A model generated the notes under the pieces. That model had not been told where the DNA came from. It did not search any database and was given only the letters and a program-made list of their open reading frames with translations. From SIG299 sp051880375 (GTDB taxonomy: Bacteria; Bacillota; Clostridia; Lachnospirales; Lachnospiraceae): a DNA stretch of 42,818 nucleotides. Position 1 is the first letter of the stretch. Every line of letters starts with the position of its first letter. A program made the position numbers and the translations under genes. Positions 1 to 7,686 of the stretch are shown here, one piece after another. The DNA lies in assembly GCA_051880375.1 (NCBI GenBank), contig JBJENV010000082.1:1-42818 (forward strand). Reading direction: 5' to 3'.

Positions 1-1
1 A

Positions 2-121
2 CCGACGAATACTCCTACACCAAAACCGACGAATACGCCCACGCCGGAACCGACAAATACTCCTACACCAAAACCAACGAATACTCCTACGCCAAAACCG
101 ACAAGTACACCTACACCAGTG
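2..121 (+). repeat. Five tandem 24-nt units encoding PTNTPTPK-like octapeptides
   Basis: Units lie at 2-25, 26-49, 50-73, 74-97 and 98-121 and encode PTNTPTPK, PTNTPTPE, PTNTPTPK, PTNTPTPK and PTSTPTPV. This is a Pro/Thr-rich stalk or linker typical of Gram-positive surface proteins. More units probably lie left of the window. Confidence 0.9.
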
Positions 122-262
122 CCTTGCATTGTTTCTTTTGATTCAAAAGGTGGAAGTAGTATCGCGGCACAGATTGTAAATTATGGGGATGTTATGAACA
201 GCTTACCGATACCTCAACGGGACTATTATGAATTTACAGGCTGGACATACAACGATAAAAAG

Positions 263-278
263 ATAACAAGATAACAAG
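263..278 (+). repeat. 8-bp tandem duplication (ATAACAAG twice) that frameshifts the surface-protein gene
   Basis: Bases 263-270 and 271-278 are identical. Because 8 is not a multiple of 3, the second copy creates an early TAA at 272. Removing one copy joins DKKIT to SITVNENMILVATW in one frame and restores the expected end of the InlB-type repeat. Confidence 0.85.
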
Positions 279-1053
279 TATCACTGTTAACGAGAATATG
301 ATATTAGTTGCTACATGGGAAGAAAAAGAAAAATCCGACTGGGTGAGAGTATCAGAAGTTCCTACGAGTGCAAAAATTACAGATACGAAATGGAAATATA
401 CATTGACGGAAACAACTGAAAGCAGTCAGTCAACTTTAGCAGGATGGATTTATAACGGTTATAGAACAGAAGTAGTAGATGAGGGAACATTTGAATATGC
501 TACGTTTCCGAGCGGATTTGATACAGCAAGTTCTATATATAAAGATATATATACTGGTAAAGATGCAGTACCTGTAGCAAGTGGCACAGAGCGTGAGATT
601 ATTTCGGATAGTATGGCTGGATATATACTGGCACTATGCTTATCCTTTGAGGGAAGCCAATATGGCAGGAAATAGATTTATTGCTAAGACATATCATTTT
701 TGGATTGACGGCTGTGGATATACAGATATTTTTTGCGCATTTAAGTCAAATAAAAATTATACGAACACAACCATAGGAAAATATACAGATGAGACAATTT
801 ATAAAATACAGGATGTTCAGACTTCTTACGAAGAATCGGGTGGTTCTTATTGGTGGCTTCGCTTCGAGTATTATAGCTGTACCTATAGAGATATAAAGAA
901 GGTATATCAATATTTTAGAACCAGTGAAAAGGAATCTTCTACAGAGGTTGTAAATGGGGATGGAATATCGAATGTAGAAAAGTGGGTAAGATATAGAAAA
1001 AAATGATTTATGTTTGAGGTTTTTGAAAAATAGAGTAGATGGGAGTACTTATT

Positions 1054-2793
1054 ATGTCAAAAGATAAAGCATTAACCAGCTATCCCTCCATAGATAAGCC
1101 TTGGTTGAAGTATTACAGTGAAGAAGCAATCAATGCTTCGTTGCCGGAGTGTACAGTTTTTGAAAACATCCATAAAAACAATGCAGGCTATCCAAATGAT
1201 ATCGCACTTGAATATTATGGAAACAGAATAACTTATGCCGGAATGTTTGAAAACGTGGAAAAGACAAAAAGAGCGTTTCAGGCACTGGGGGTGAAAAAGG
1301 GTGACAAAGTAATTATGTATACTTCTTCCACGCCGGAAATAGTATATTCGGTTCTGGCATTATGCCGGATTGGTGCGGTGGCAAATATGATTAATCCGCT
1401 ATTTACCGATGAGCAGGTCCGAGACCGGATTAATGAAACTGGTGCAAGCATTATGGTTGTACTGGATCAGCTTTATGTAAAAGCAGAGGCGATTATTAAG
1501 CAGACCTGTGTAAAGACGGTTATTGACGTGCCGGTTTATAATGCGATGTCAGGAATCACGAAAGTAGCGGCATCATGGAAACTGAAAAAGAAGGTCGAAT
1601 ACAGCAATGCCTTGATTTCTTGGAATGATTTCATTGAAAAAGGAAATGTTGTGGAAGAATTAGTGGATGTACCATATGAAAAGGACACTCCGTTGATTAT
1701 GGTATATTCCTCAGGGACAACGGGGGCATCGAAAGGCATTGTATTGACGAATGACGGTATCAATGCGACCATTTCGCATTATTTGAACCCGGATTTTCCT
1801 TATGAACGTGGTAATACCTTTTTGCAGATAGTGCCGATATGGTTTTCAACAGGACTTGTACTTTCTGTACTTATGCCGCTTTGTCTTGGAATTACAGTAG
1901 CACTTGAGCCGGTTTTCAGTAAGGAAACATTTGCACAAAATATTAAAAAACATAAACCCAATATGATAATTGGGGCAACGAGCCTGTGGCTTTATGTTTC
2001 CCGATGCAGAGAACTTAAAAATATGGATTTGTCATTTATGACATATCCGATTACCGGTGGAGAGCAGATACTGCCACGTGAAGAAGCAATAATTAATAAG
2101 TTTTTTAGAGAGCATCATTGCAATTCTGTACTGTTGAAGGGGTACGGCATGTGTGAGCTTGGGAGCACAGTTTCTACAGATTCTATCAGTGTTCATAAAA
2201 CAGGTGCAACCGGATTTCCAATATCGCACGTGACAGTTGCTGCGTTTGATCCGGAAACCAACAAGGAAAAGAAATACAATGAGCGTGGTGAGATAAGGGT
2301 AATGTCCCCTTGCCGAATGAAAGAATACTATAAGAATCCGGAAGCAACAGAGAAATATTTCTATAAGGATGCAGACGGTAATGTGTGGGGATGTACAGGA
2401 GACATCGGCTACATAGATGAGGACGGATTTTTATATGTTCTCGGAAGAGCAAGTGATATTTTTATCTCAAAAAGCGGACGTAAGATATATTGTTTTGATA
2501 TTGAAAGCATTGTTTTACAAAATGAACATGTTGCGCAGTGCGAAGTAGTAGGGCTTCCTCTCGAAGATTATTTTGTACCGGTGGTACATATGATTCTGCA
2601 GGACGGATGTCCGTTGACGGAAAAGCAAGTGATAGAGGAAGTACATAAATACTGTGTGAATCATTTAGAAAAGGACTGCGTTCCTTATGGATATAAGTTC
2701 TGTACTGCGTTCCCTGTAAAGAATAATGGTAAGCGAGATATGGAACTATTGAAGCAGGACAAAGACGGATTTATTGTGCCGGAGGACATCTAA
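1054..2793 (+). CDS. Adenylate-forming acyl-CoA/acyl-ACP ligase-like protein (AMP-binding family)
   Basis: A 579-residue member of the ANL superfamily, which activates a carboxylic acid as acyl-AMP and passes it to a thiol. The P-loop-like signature YSSGTTGASKG is at about residues 218-228, the TGDIGYIDEDGF motif at 448-459, and a C-terminal NNGKRD with the likely catalytic lysine near residue 560. The substrate cannot be read from sequence. An upstream in-frame ATG at 1039 is possible, but GGGAG sits 8 nt before the ATG at 1054, so that start is preferred. The stop overlaps the next start by 1 nt (TAATG), so ligase and acyltransferase are probably translationally coupled and act in one lipid or acyl-transfer pathway. 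A deleted paralogue with the same N-terminus lies at 3764. Confidence 0.85.
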   Translation: MSKDKALTSYPSIDKPWLKYYSEEAINASLPECTVFENIHKNNAGYPNDIALEYYGNRITYAGMFENVEKTKRAFQALGVKKGDKVIMYTSSTPEIVYSVLALCRIGAVANMINPLFTDEQVRDRINETGASIMVVLDQLYVKAEAIIKQTCVKTVIDVPVYNAMSGITKVAASWKLKKKVEYSNALISWNDFIEKGNVVEELVDVPYEKDTPLIMVYSSGTTGASKGIVLTNDGINATISHYLNPDFPYERGNTFLQIVPIWFSTGLVLSVLMPLCLGITVALEPVFSKETFAQNIKKHKPNMIIGATSLWLYVSRCRELKNMDLSFMTYPITGGEQILPREEAIINKFFREHHCNSVLLKGYGMCELGSTVSTDSISVHKTGATGFPISHVTVAAFDPETNKEKKYNERGEIRVMSPCRMKEYYKNPEATEKYFYKDADGNVWGCTGDIGYIDEDGFLYVLGRASDIFISKSGRKIYCFDIESIVLQNEHVAQCEVVGLPLEDYFVPVVHMILQDGCPLTEKQVIEEVHKYCVNHLEKDCVPYGYKFCTAFPVKNNGKRDMELLKQDKDGFIVPEDI

Positions 2794-3749
2794 TGAACAT
2801 ACTTGCAGACGAACAACAAAAAATACTGGAACCGGGTATTACTCCGGAGGAACAGGAAAGGAGGAAAGAAGCTTTCTTTTCCCACTACTATGAGCTGAGA
2901 AAAAGAGAGGAAAAACGGTGGTACAGCCGCCTGACTTTACGGCAGCGGCAAAGGCTGCACCAACTGATTCTGTTCGTTTACCGCGCAAAAAACCGATTAG
3001 GCGGCTTTACCCATGAGGTAATCGGAGACCGGCGCAGCAAGACAGACCGTCCGGTTATTTTTGCTGTGACCCATGTAGGTAAGTTTGATATCGAGGTGGT
3101 CAGCGAGGCAATCCGGTCGCACTATTATCTGCTGTCCGGCGATTATGAGCATATTCAGGGTATCATCGACGCACCGTTTCTGGCGCTGAACGGCGTAATC
3201 TATTTCAACGAGAATGTTAAAGATGACCGCCGCTCTGCAACAGAGCGTATGATTCGTCTGTTGCGAAAAGGAGGGAACCTGATGTATTTTCCGGAGGGAA
3301 CATGGAACCTGACGCCTAATCTGCCCATGCTGCCATGCTATTGGGGGATCGTGGATATTGCAAGGCAGGGAGACGCGGTCGTGATTCCTGTTGCCGCAGA
3401 GCAATACGGCAGACATTTTAAAATCAACATCGGCGAGAACTTCGATATGAATGCCTATGGTGATGGCACTGCAGAGAAGGCCAGAGCGATTGCAGATCTA
3501 AGGGATGTACTCGCTACATTGAAATATGAGATATGGGAGACTGTCCCGACAAAGCGGGAGTCACTTGCGGCAGATGAATGGGACCAATATATTAAGGAGC
3601 GTTTCCGTGAGTGGCCCTATTTCAATCTGGAATATATTGCGGGGTTGATTTACCGGCCAAAAGGTATTACGCCACCGGAGGAAGCGTTTGCACACCTGCA
3701 AATGCTGGTTCCGTCTAAAGCAAACGCATTTTTACTAAGAAAAAGATAA
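2793..3749 (+). CDS. PlsC-like acyltransferase (1-acylglycerol-3-phosphate acyltransferase superfamily)
   Basis: 318 residues. The acyltransferase HX4D catalytic motif is visible as HVGKFD at about residues 94-99, and the acceptor-binding motif as FPEGTWN starting at residue 166. The family moves acyl groups from CoA or ACP to glycerol phosphate or related acceptors at the membrane. The first 70 residues are charged (EEQERRKEAFF, RKREEKRW) with no signal peptide, and the C-terminal 100 residues are an extension of unknown role. The ATG overlaps the ligase stop by 1 nt, which suggests that the ligase supplies the activated acyl group. It is more divergent than a housekeeping PlsC, so a dedicated acceptor is possible. 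Confidence 0.8.
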   Translation: MNILADEQQKILEPGITPEEQERRKEAFFSHYYELRKREEKRWYSRLTLRQRQRLHQLILFVYRAKNRLGGFTHEVIGDRRSKTDRPVIFAVTHVGKFDIEVVSEAIRSHYYLLSGDYEHIQGIIDAPFLALNGVIYFNENVKDDRRSATERMIRLLRKGGNLMYFPEGTWNLTPNLPMLPCYWGIVDIARQGDAVVIPVAAEQYGRHFKINIGENFDMNAYGDGTAEKARAIADLRDVLATLKYEIWETVPTKRESLAADEWDQYIKERFREWPYFNLEYIAGLIYRPKGITPPEEAFAHLQMLVPSKANAFLLRKR

Positions 3750-3763
3750 AGGAGAAAACTACG

Positions 3764-4046
3764 ATGGCAAAACAGACAGGTTATCCATCCATAGATAAGC
3801 CATGGTTAAAGTATTACAGTGAAGAGGCAATCGTTTATTACGGTTCCCATTGCATTTATAACAGTCGGACAGACTACGGATATGGAAGGACTTCCAAAGC
3901 ATTTATCCCAATGGTTAGCCGATGAAATAGGTGAGTACAATGTACCTACTCGGTTTGTATTGAAGAAAACGCTTCCTTTATTGGCGAGTGGTAAAGTGGA
4001 TTATAGGGCATTGGAAGAGGAAGCAATGCAAGAATATGTGCTTTAG
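3764..4046 (+). pseudogene. Deletion remnant of a second adenylate-forming ligase
   Basis: Behind a good AAGGAG site, an ATG at 3764 starts MAKQTGYPSIDKPWLKYYSEEAI. From GYPSIDKP on this nearly repeats the N-terminus of the ligase at 1054. After about 23 codons similarity stops, and this frame ends at 3923-3925. In another frame, from about 3822, the sequence encodes a typical ligase C-terminal subdomain: DMEGLPKHLSQWLADEIG, YNVPTRFVLKKTLP, then LASGKVDYRALEEEA with the catalytic Lys motif. The adenylation core of some 400-450 residues is therefore missing, and the two ends are joined out of frame near 3832. The C-terminal piece differs from that of the upstream ligase, so it is not a simple partial copy. 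Confidence 0.85.
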
Positions 4047-4204
4047 AACATGACAGAAGCATTATCATTTTTCTGTAAAGGAAATGAAACTAAATATCGA
4101 ATCAAATGGTAAGATGGTTTTTCATAGGGTTATATGATATAGCAAAAGATTCGGGAGCTTAGTGGTAATGCGCAGGAAAGAAGAAAGGAAAAGCGTATTT
4201 AATG

Positions 4205-4245
4205 AGGAGGTAATACCATGGGTGTTGCCTCCTTAATTTATATTT
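4205..4245 (+). terminator. Stem-loop, probable weak intrinsic terminator
   Basis: AGGAGGTAATACC (4205-4217) pairs with GGTGTTGCCTCCT (4221-4233) around an ATG loop, a 13-bp stem with two G-T pairs, followed by an imperfect T-rich stretch (TAATTTATATTT). It lies after the ligase remnant and before the LexA-controlled promoter, so it would insulate the two. The rest of 4047-4255 shows no gene I can support. Confidence 0.5.
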
Positions 4246-4255
4246 GAAATAGAAA

Positions 4256-4314
4256 GAACAAATGTTCTTGACAAAAATGTAATATAGGAATACAATGGAA
4301 AAGAACAAAAGTTC
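4256..4314 (+). promoter_or_regulatory. Sigma-A promoter flanked by two LexA (SOS) boxes
   Basis: TTGACA (4268-4273), a 17-nt spacer and TACAAT (4291-4296) form a near-consensus sigma-A promoter. GAACAAATGTTC (4256-4267) abuts the -35, and GAACAAAAGTTC (4303-4314) covers the expected start point. Both fit the Gram-positive LexA/DinR core GAAC-N4-GTTC. LexA bound at both sites would block RNA polymerase, and DNA damage would release it. The controlled gene starts at 4357. Confidence 0.85.
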
Positions 4315-4356
4315 GAGATAATTTGATATCAGTAAGATACGAGGAGGAAAATAATT

Positions 4357-5865
4357 ATGGATCAGATTTCGAATGTAATGGAACATATTCTTACTATTGT
4401 ATTGAGTTCAGTTGTCATAGCAGAAATTTTTAAAGCAATATTTGAAATGTTACACAGTAAAGTTAACCGAGAGATTGATTATGTGATTGGTGAAAGAAAA
4501 GTAAAACGTGACTTGATAAATGAGGTATATGAATCAATAAAACAGTGTGAATTTAAGGGTTTCGGAGAAAGAAATATAGATACATATTTAAGTCAGTTAA
4601 AGATGTGTATTAACTTTAAAGGATATATGCATAAAGAAGATTACTACATAGACGGACATATATGGAAAAATATAGTAAATATAGAGAATGCTCAAAATAA
4701 AGAAGAATTTGAAGAAGAAAAGGACCTGTTATTGTCAGAATTAGTACTATTGCATCAATTTAGCTCAGAACAGTCAAAAAAGGAAATACGAGGTGAGAGG
4801 ACAGGTTTTGTTTTTTTAATAGTAACGTTAATGATTGTTATTGGACAAAGCATTTTTTACTTCTTTGTTACTCATATGAATGATATTAAAGTATTTATGA
4901 CAGAGCTTCTCTTAATCTGGGGATATGTCTTTTTTTTGCCAAGTTTGATTTTGGATGATGTGATTACAAGACAATATCACTATAGCAATAAGAGTAAAAG
5001 AAAAAAATTATTGGAAGTAATAAAGGAAAAAAGCAATCAAAAGAGAGAAAGAAATCTAAACTTGGTTTTAAGCGCAGTTGTTATGTTTTTGATATTAACA
5101 GTCGTTTTTTTATTGCACCTTATGTGCATAAATAAAGACATAGATTCTCAGATGGAAAGTGAAAATGAGAATTCAATAGCTTCAATGGATATTTCTGAAA
5201 ATTATAGTATCTCTGACATTGATCAAAAAATAGGAAATGGCGAAGAAACACTATCGGACGAGAAAACACAAGTAAGAAGCTTACAAAATATGGTCGTTGA
5301 TTTGTTAAGGAAATTCTATCCGTTTGTTTTTGTTTATGTGTTTTTGACTTTATTTTATATTCTACACTTGTTTAATTGCAAGGTTGAGAAATATCAATAT
5401 GAAGAAGCAATTAGAAAAATTAGAATTGAAAAAAATAGCTTTTTTGTTCGGGAAATACATGAATTAATTAATGGTGCAGCAAAGAGGGCCTTGGAAGAAA
5501 ATTTTACAGGTGGGAAGAAGCATATCTCGGAATGTGAAAGAATGCTTGTAATTGCTTATTATAAATTAGGTGATCTTAAAAAGTATATTGATAATGAAAA
5601 AATATGTGGAGCAAATGCAACAGAGTCATATGAAGACGTATTGAAAGAAACGAAAATGGAGGAAGCGGATAGGCTTGTTCATGAAGCAATGGGAATGTTC
5701 ATAAGTATTGCTAAATCCATGATAAATGAAAGAAAACGGTGGATGATGTTTAAATTCAAAGCGTCTTCGAGGGAAGAGCAAATGAAGAAGGAAGTTAAGG
5801 AACATATAGATGCGGTCTCTCAGCATGTTGAAAAAATAGAACTCTTATTTAGCCAAAATATTTAA
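4357..5865 (+). CDS. Multi-pass membrane protein of unknown function, predicted SOS-induced
   Basis: 502 residues, family not recognised. Hydrophobic segments suggest five membrane spans at about residues 10-31, 150-172, 182-199, 235-257 and 320-341. Charged, mostly helical stretches separate them, with a long one at 32-148 and a C-terminal part of about 160 residues rich in Lys and Glu. The 258-319 loop is acidic and Ser-rich and could face the outside. A GAGGAGG site lies 9 nt before the ATG. The gene stands alone behind a promoter with two LexA boxes, so DNA damage should switch it on. It is very AT-rich compared with the core genes further right. The next genes are DarG- and DarT-like, so a role in defence or damage-induced growth arrest is conceivable, but this is inference. 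Confidence 0.8.
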   Translation: MDQISNVMEHILTIVLSSVVIAEIFKAIFEMLHSKVNREIDYVIGERKVKRDLINEVYESIKQCEFKGFGERNIDTYLSQLKMCINFKGYMHKEDYYIDGHIWKNIVNIENAQNKEEFEEEKDLLLSELVLLHQFSSEQSKKEIRGERTGFVFLIVTLMIVIGQSIFYFFVTHMNDIKVFMTELLLIWGYVFFLPSLILDDVITRQYHYSNKSKRKKLLEVIKEKSNQKRERNLNLVLSAVVMFLILTVVFLLHLMCINKDIDSQMESENENSIASMDISENYSISDIDQKIGNGEETLSDEKTQVRSLQNMVVDLLRKFYPFVFVYVFLTLFYILHLFNCKVEKYQYEEAIRKIRIEKNSFFVREIHELINGAAKRALEENFTGGKKHISECERMLVIAYYKLGDLKKYIDNEKICGANATESYEDVLKETKMEEADRLVHEAMGMFISIAKSMINERKRWMMFKFKASSREEQMKKEVKEHIDAVSQHVEKIELLFSQNI

Positions 5866-5901
5866 ATGTTCGAGTATGACAATAATTATGTATAGAATTT
5901 G

Positions 5902-5930
5902 TGGAAAACCTCCCATACTTTTGTTATAAT
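5902..5930 (+). promoter_or_regulatory. Candidate sigma-A promoter of the macrodomain gene
   Basis: A perfect -10 TATAAT (5925-5930) follows a 17-nt spacer after TGGAAA (5902-5907, 4 of 6 matches to TTGACA). No full GAAC-N4-GTTC LexA box is visible here, so the macrodomain gene seems to be expressed independently of the SOS promoter upstream. Confidence 0.6.
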
Positions 5931-5959
5931 AGAGTAACCATAAGAAAAGGATGATGATT

Positions 5960-6796
5960 ATGATAACTTATGTAAAAGGAGACATGTTCAGCAGTCCGGC
6001 GAAGATTATTGTAAATGCTGTGAATACAGTAGGCGTTATGGGCAAGGGTGTGGCGCTGGAGTTTAAGAAGCGATATCCGGATATGTTTATAAACTATCAG
6101 AAACTGTGTGAGAATAAGAAACTTGAGATTGGACGCTTGTTTTTATGGAGAAAATCTGAAAAATGGGTACTATTGTTTCCGACAAAGCAACATTGGAGAA
6201 ATCCCTCTAAGTTAGAGTATATTGAGAGCGGGTTGCAGAAGTTTGTAGAAAATTGGGATAAACTTGGAGCGGAATCCGTTGCATTTCCGCGGCTTGGCTG
6301 CGGAAACGGTGGTTTAGACTGGCTTGAGGTCAAGCCGTTGATGGAAAAGTATTTAAAGCCCATCCCGATGCAGATTTATGTTTATGTTGATAAATATAAT
6401 GATCCTGTGCCGGAACATGAAACTGTTTCTGAAATTGAAAAGTGGCTTGCAGGTGAGACAGAACTAACCGGATACGAAGTATTTAAAGCAAGATTAAAGC
6501 ATTTTTTTGAGAGCGGGAAAGAAAAACTGAGTGAAGATGCTTCTATACAATATCAGGATGGTTTTCTATGCATTGAGGATATGAAACTGGATGATGAGCA
6601 AGTCTGTAATTTATGGAATTTTGTCAGAGACGCAGGAATTGTATCGGTGGCTGATATTCCGTATGAGTATCATTCTATTGCGGAACGCTTTCTTGAAATG
6701 TTAAAGTATTTGAATTATGTTACAGGAGTGATTGTTTCACCGGATGGTATTCATTTTGGCAGTGATGTAAATGCATATCAATATATTGCAGATTAG
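5960..6796 (+). CDS. darG: DarG-like macrodomain ADP-ribosylglycohydrolase (antitoxin)
   Basis: 278 residues from the ATG at 5960, which has AAAAGG 9 nt upstream; the ATGs at 5951 and 5954 are too close to it. The N-terminal 150 residues are a macrodomain: the motif NAVNTVGVMGKGVALEFKK starts at residue 19 and GNGGLDW at residue 115. Both are hallmarks of DarG, the antitoxin that removes ADP-ribose from thymidine in DNA. The remaining 120 residues resemble the C-terminal part that in DarG proteins binds and neutralises DarT, but similarity there is less certain. The DarT-like gene follows after 11 nt. In described darTG operons the toxin gene usually comes first, so the order is reversed here. 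The reading frame is intact while the toxin is not. Confidence 0.8.
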   Translation: MITYVKGDMFSSPAKIIVNAVNTVGVMGKGVALEFKKRYPDMFINYQKLCENKKLEIGRLFLWRKSEKWVLLFPTKQHWRNPSKLEYIESGLQKFVENWDKLGAESVAFPRLGCGNGGLDWLEVKPLMEKYLKPIPMQIYVYVDKYNDPVPEHETVSEIEKWLAGETELTGYEVFKARLKHFFESGKEKLSEDASIQYQDGFLCIEDMKLDDEQVCNLWNFVRDAGIVSVADIPYEYHSIAERFLEMLKYLNYVTGVIVSPDGIHFGSDVNAYQYIAD

Positions 6797-6807
6797 GAGA
6801 GTTTGTT

Positions 6808-7523
6808 TTGGACTATAAGGAAATACTGGAAGAACAAAAAAGTGAATTGAGGCAGGAATTAAGCTGGTGGCCAAACTTTCTATATCATTTTACAGATGTT
6901 CATAACGCTGCTAACATATTGCATAGTGGGTGGATTTATAGTAGGGAAAAGGCAAAAGTGCAGGATGTTATGAAAAACGACAATGCCAGTCAGGCGGTAA
7001 TAGAGGCAACATCGGATGAAAGTAAATGCTATGGAAGATTATATTTTCGTCCGCTTACGCCAACTCAGTATCATAATGAAGGGTATAAACCTGTAGAAGT
7101 AAGAAAGAGCGAATTGAATGCCAGCTGTCCGGTTCCGATTTTTTTCTGTTTTAGTGCAGCAGTAACCTTGAATTATATAAACCAACCCTAAAATGTTTTT
7201 TTCATAATGGCATCTTTGTAAAAAAGGTAGAACTGCAGGATGAGGAATTGAAAGTCGTTTTTAATGACCCGGAACAAAGACTCTTAAAGGATGAAAAGTC
7301 TAATGTAAGTATTAAAATACAGATACATGTGGAATATCGTTCAGATGATGGTAGGGTGTTGAGGGTTTCAGATGGGTATACTAATTCTAATTATGCGAAG
7401 ATACGATTATGTACGATGCATCTGAAAAAACTGCAGGAAAGTGATTTTATCAGAGTAAAGCTGGTTATTGATGATGCGGTTATGTATGAGAATGAAATAG
7501 CAGTGCAGAATGAATTGTTTTAG
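6808..7523 (+). pseudogene. darT: DarT-like DNA ADP-ribosyltransferase toxin, internally deleted or frameshifted
   Basis: A TTG at 6808 with GGAGAG upstream opens a frame containing NFLYHFTDVHNAANILHSGW (His at residue 27) and LYFRPLTPTQYHNEGY from about residue 78, both typical of the DarT family that ADP-ribosylates thymidine in single-stranded DNA. After PVPIFFCFSAAVTLN the frame ends at 7191. A different frame, open from about 7173 to 7523, encodes FFHNGIFVKKVELQDEELKV and a beta-rich tail like the C-terminal domain found in longer DarT-like proteins. The segment expected between them, including the part with the catalytic Glu (E160 in Thermus aquaticus DarT), is not found in any frame. 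I infer an internal deletion of roughly 60-80 codons with a frame change, leaving an inactive toxin. Confidence 0.7.
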
Positions 7524-7558
7524 ATAGTAAAGATAGTCTTTGATGTCTTTACAACCTC

Positions 7559-7606
7559 GTGTGTGATACATCTGGCATCCGCCTGAAGTATCACACACTT
7601 TTTTTC
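7559..7606 (+). terminator. Strong intrinsic terminator
   Basis: GTGTGTGATAC (7559-7569) pairs perfectly with GTATCACACAC (7588-7598), followed directly by a run of T (7599-7605). It ends transcription from the macrodomain/DarT region and separates it from the spoIIIA operon. Confidence 0.9.
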
Positions 7607-7630
7607 TCAAAATATTTTCTCAAAATTTTC

Positions 7631-7659
7631 TCATATCTTCTACGTCTCCTTCATAAGAT
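7631..7659 (+). promoter_or_regulatory. Candidate sigma-E promoter of the spoIIIA operon
   Basis: TCATATC (7631-7637) and CATAAGAT (7652-7659) with a 14-nt spacer fit the mother-cell sigma-E pattern (about KMATATT, 14-15 nt, CATACANT). The spoIIIA operon is sigma-E-controlled in Bacillus subtilis, and the site lies 27 nt before the first start codon, with the ribosome site GGAAGGAGG in between. Confidence 0.65.
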
Positions 7660-7686
7660 AGGACAAGTAACGGAAGGAGGCGTTTC

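Larger units (their letters stand above)
2..1006 (+). pseudogene. Surface/secreted protein with PT-rich linker and InlB-type repeat, 3' part, broken by two frameshifts
   Basis: Open at the left window edge, so only the C-terminal part is seen. Reading from base 2 gives five PTNTPTPK-like octapeptides, then an InlB (Listeria-Bacteroides) type repeat starting VSFDSKGGSS and ending in FTGWTYNDKK, and a stop at 272-274. The repeat's usual last strand (ITSITVNENMILVATWEE) continues in another frame from 271 on. An 8-bp tandem duplication (263-278) explains the shift exactly. A second shift near 620 moves the reading from SDSMAGYI to YWHYAYPLREANMAGNRF, as if one TA had been lost from a TA run. The rest reads to a stop at 1006. 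The tail is rich in W and Y and looks like an uncharacterised extracellular domain found with such repeats; its function is not recognised. The lesions could be decay, phase variation or assembly error. Confidence 0.75.

Noticed and set aside
581..1006. A separate 141-aa gene starting at 581
   Set aside because: Its first residues overlap the preceding frame and its body continues the same protein after a 2-nt slip; there is no ribosome site.
4168..4236. A 22-codon open frame ending in the terminator hairpin
   Set aside because: It has no clear ribosome site, and its second half is the stem-loop itself; it is better explained as part of the terminator.
5866..5882. A LexA box before the macrodomain gene (ATGTTCGAG)
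   Set aside because: Only one half-site is present; the matching GAAC at the right distance is missing.
7165..7200. Programmed ribosomal frameshift joining the two DarT-like frames
   Set aside because: The junction lacks a convincing slippery site with a downstream structure, and even a joined product would miss the catalytic segment.
7248..7523. A separate 91-aa gene after the DarT-like frame
   Set aside because: Its start is a TTG inside a longer open frame, and its content resembles the C-terminal part of DarT-like proteins, so it is the other half of a broken gene.
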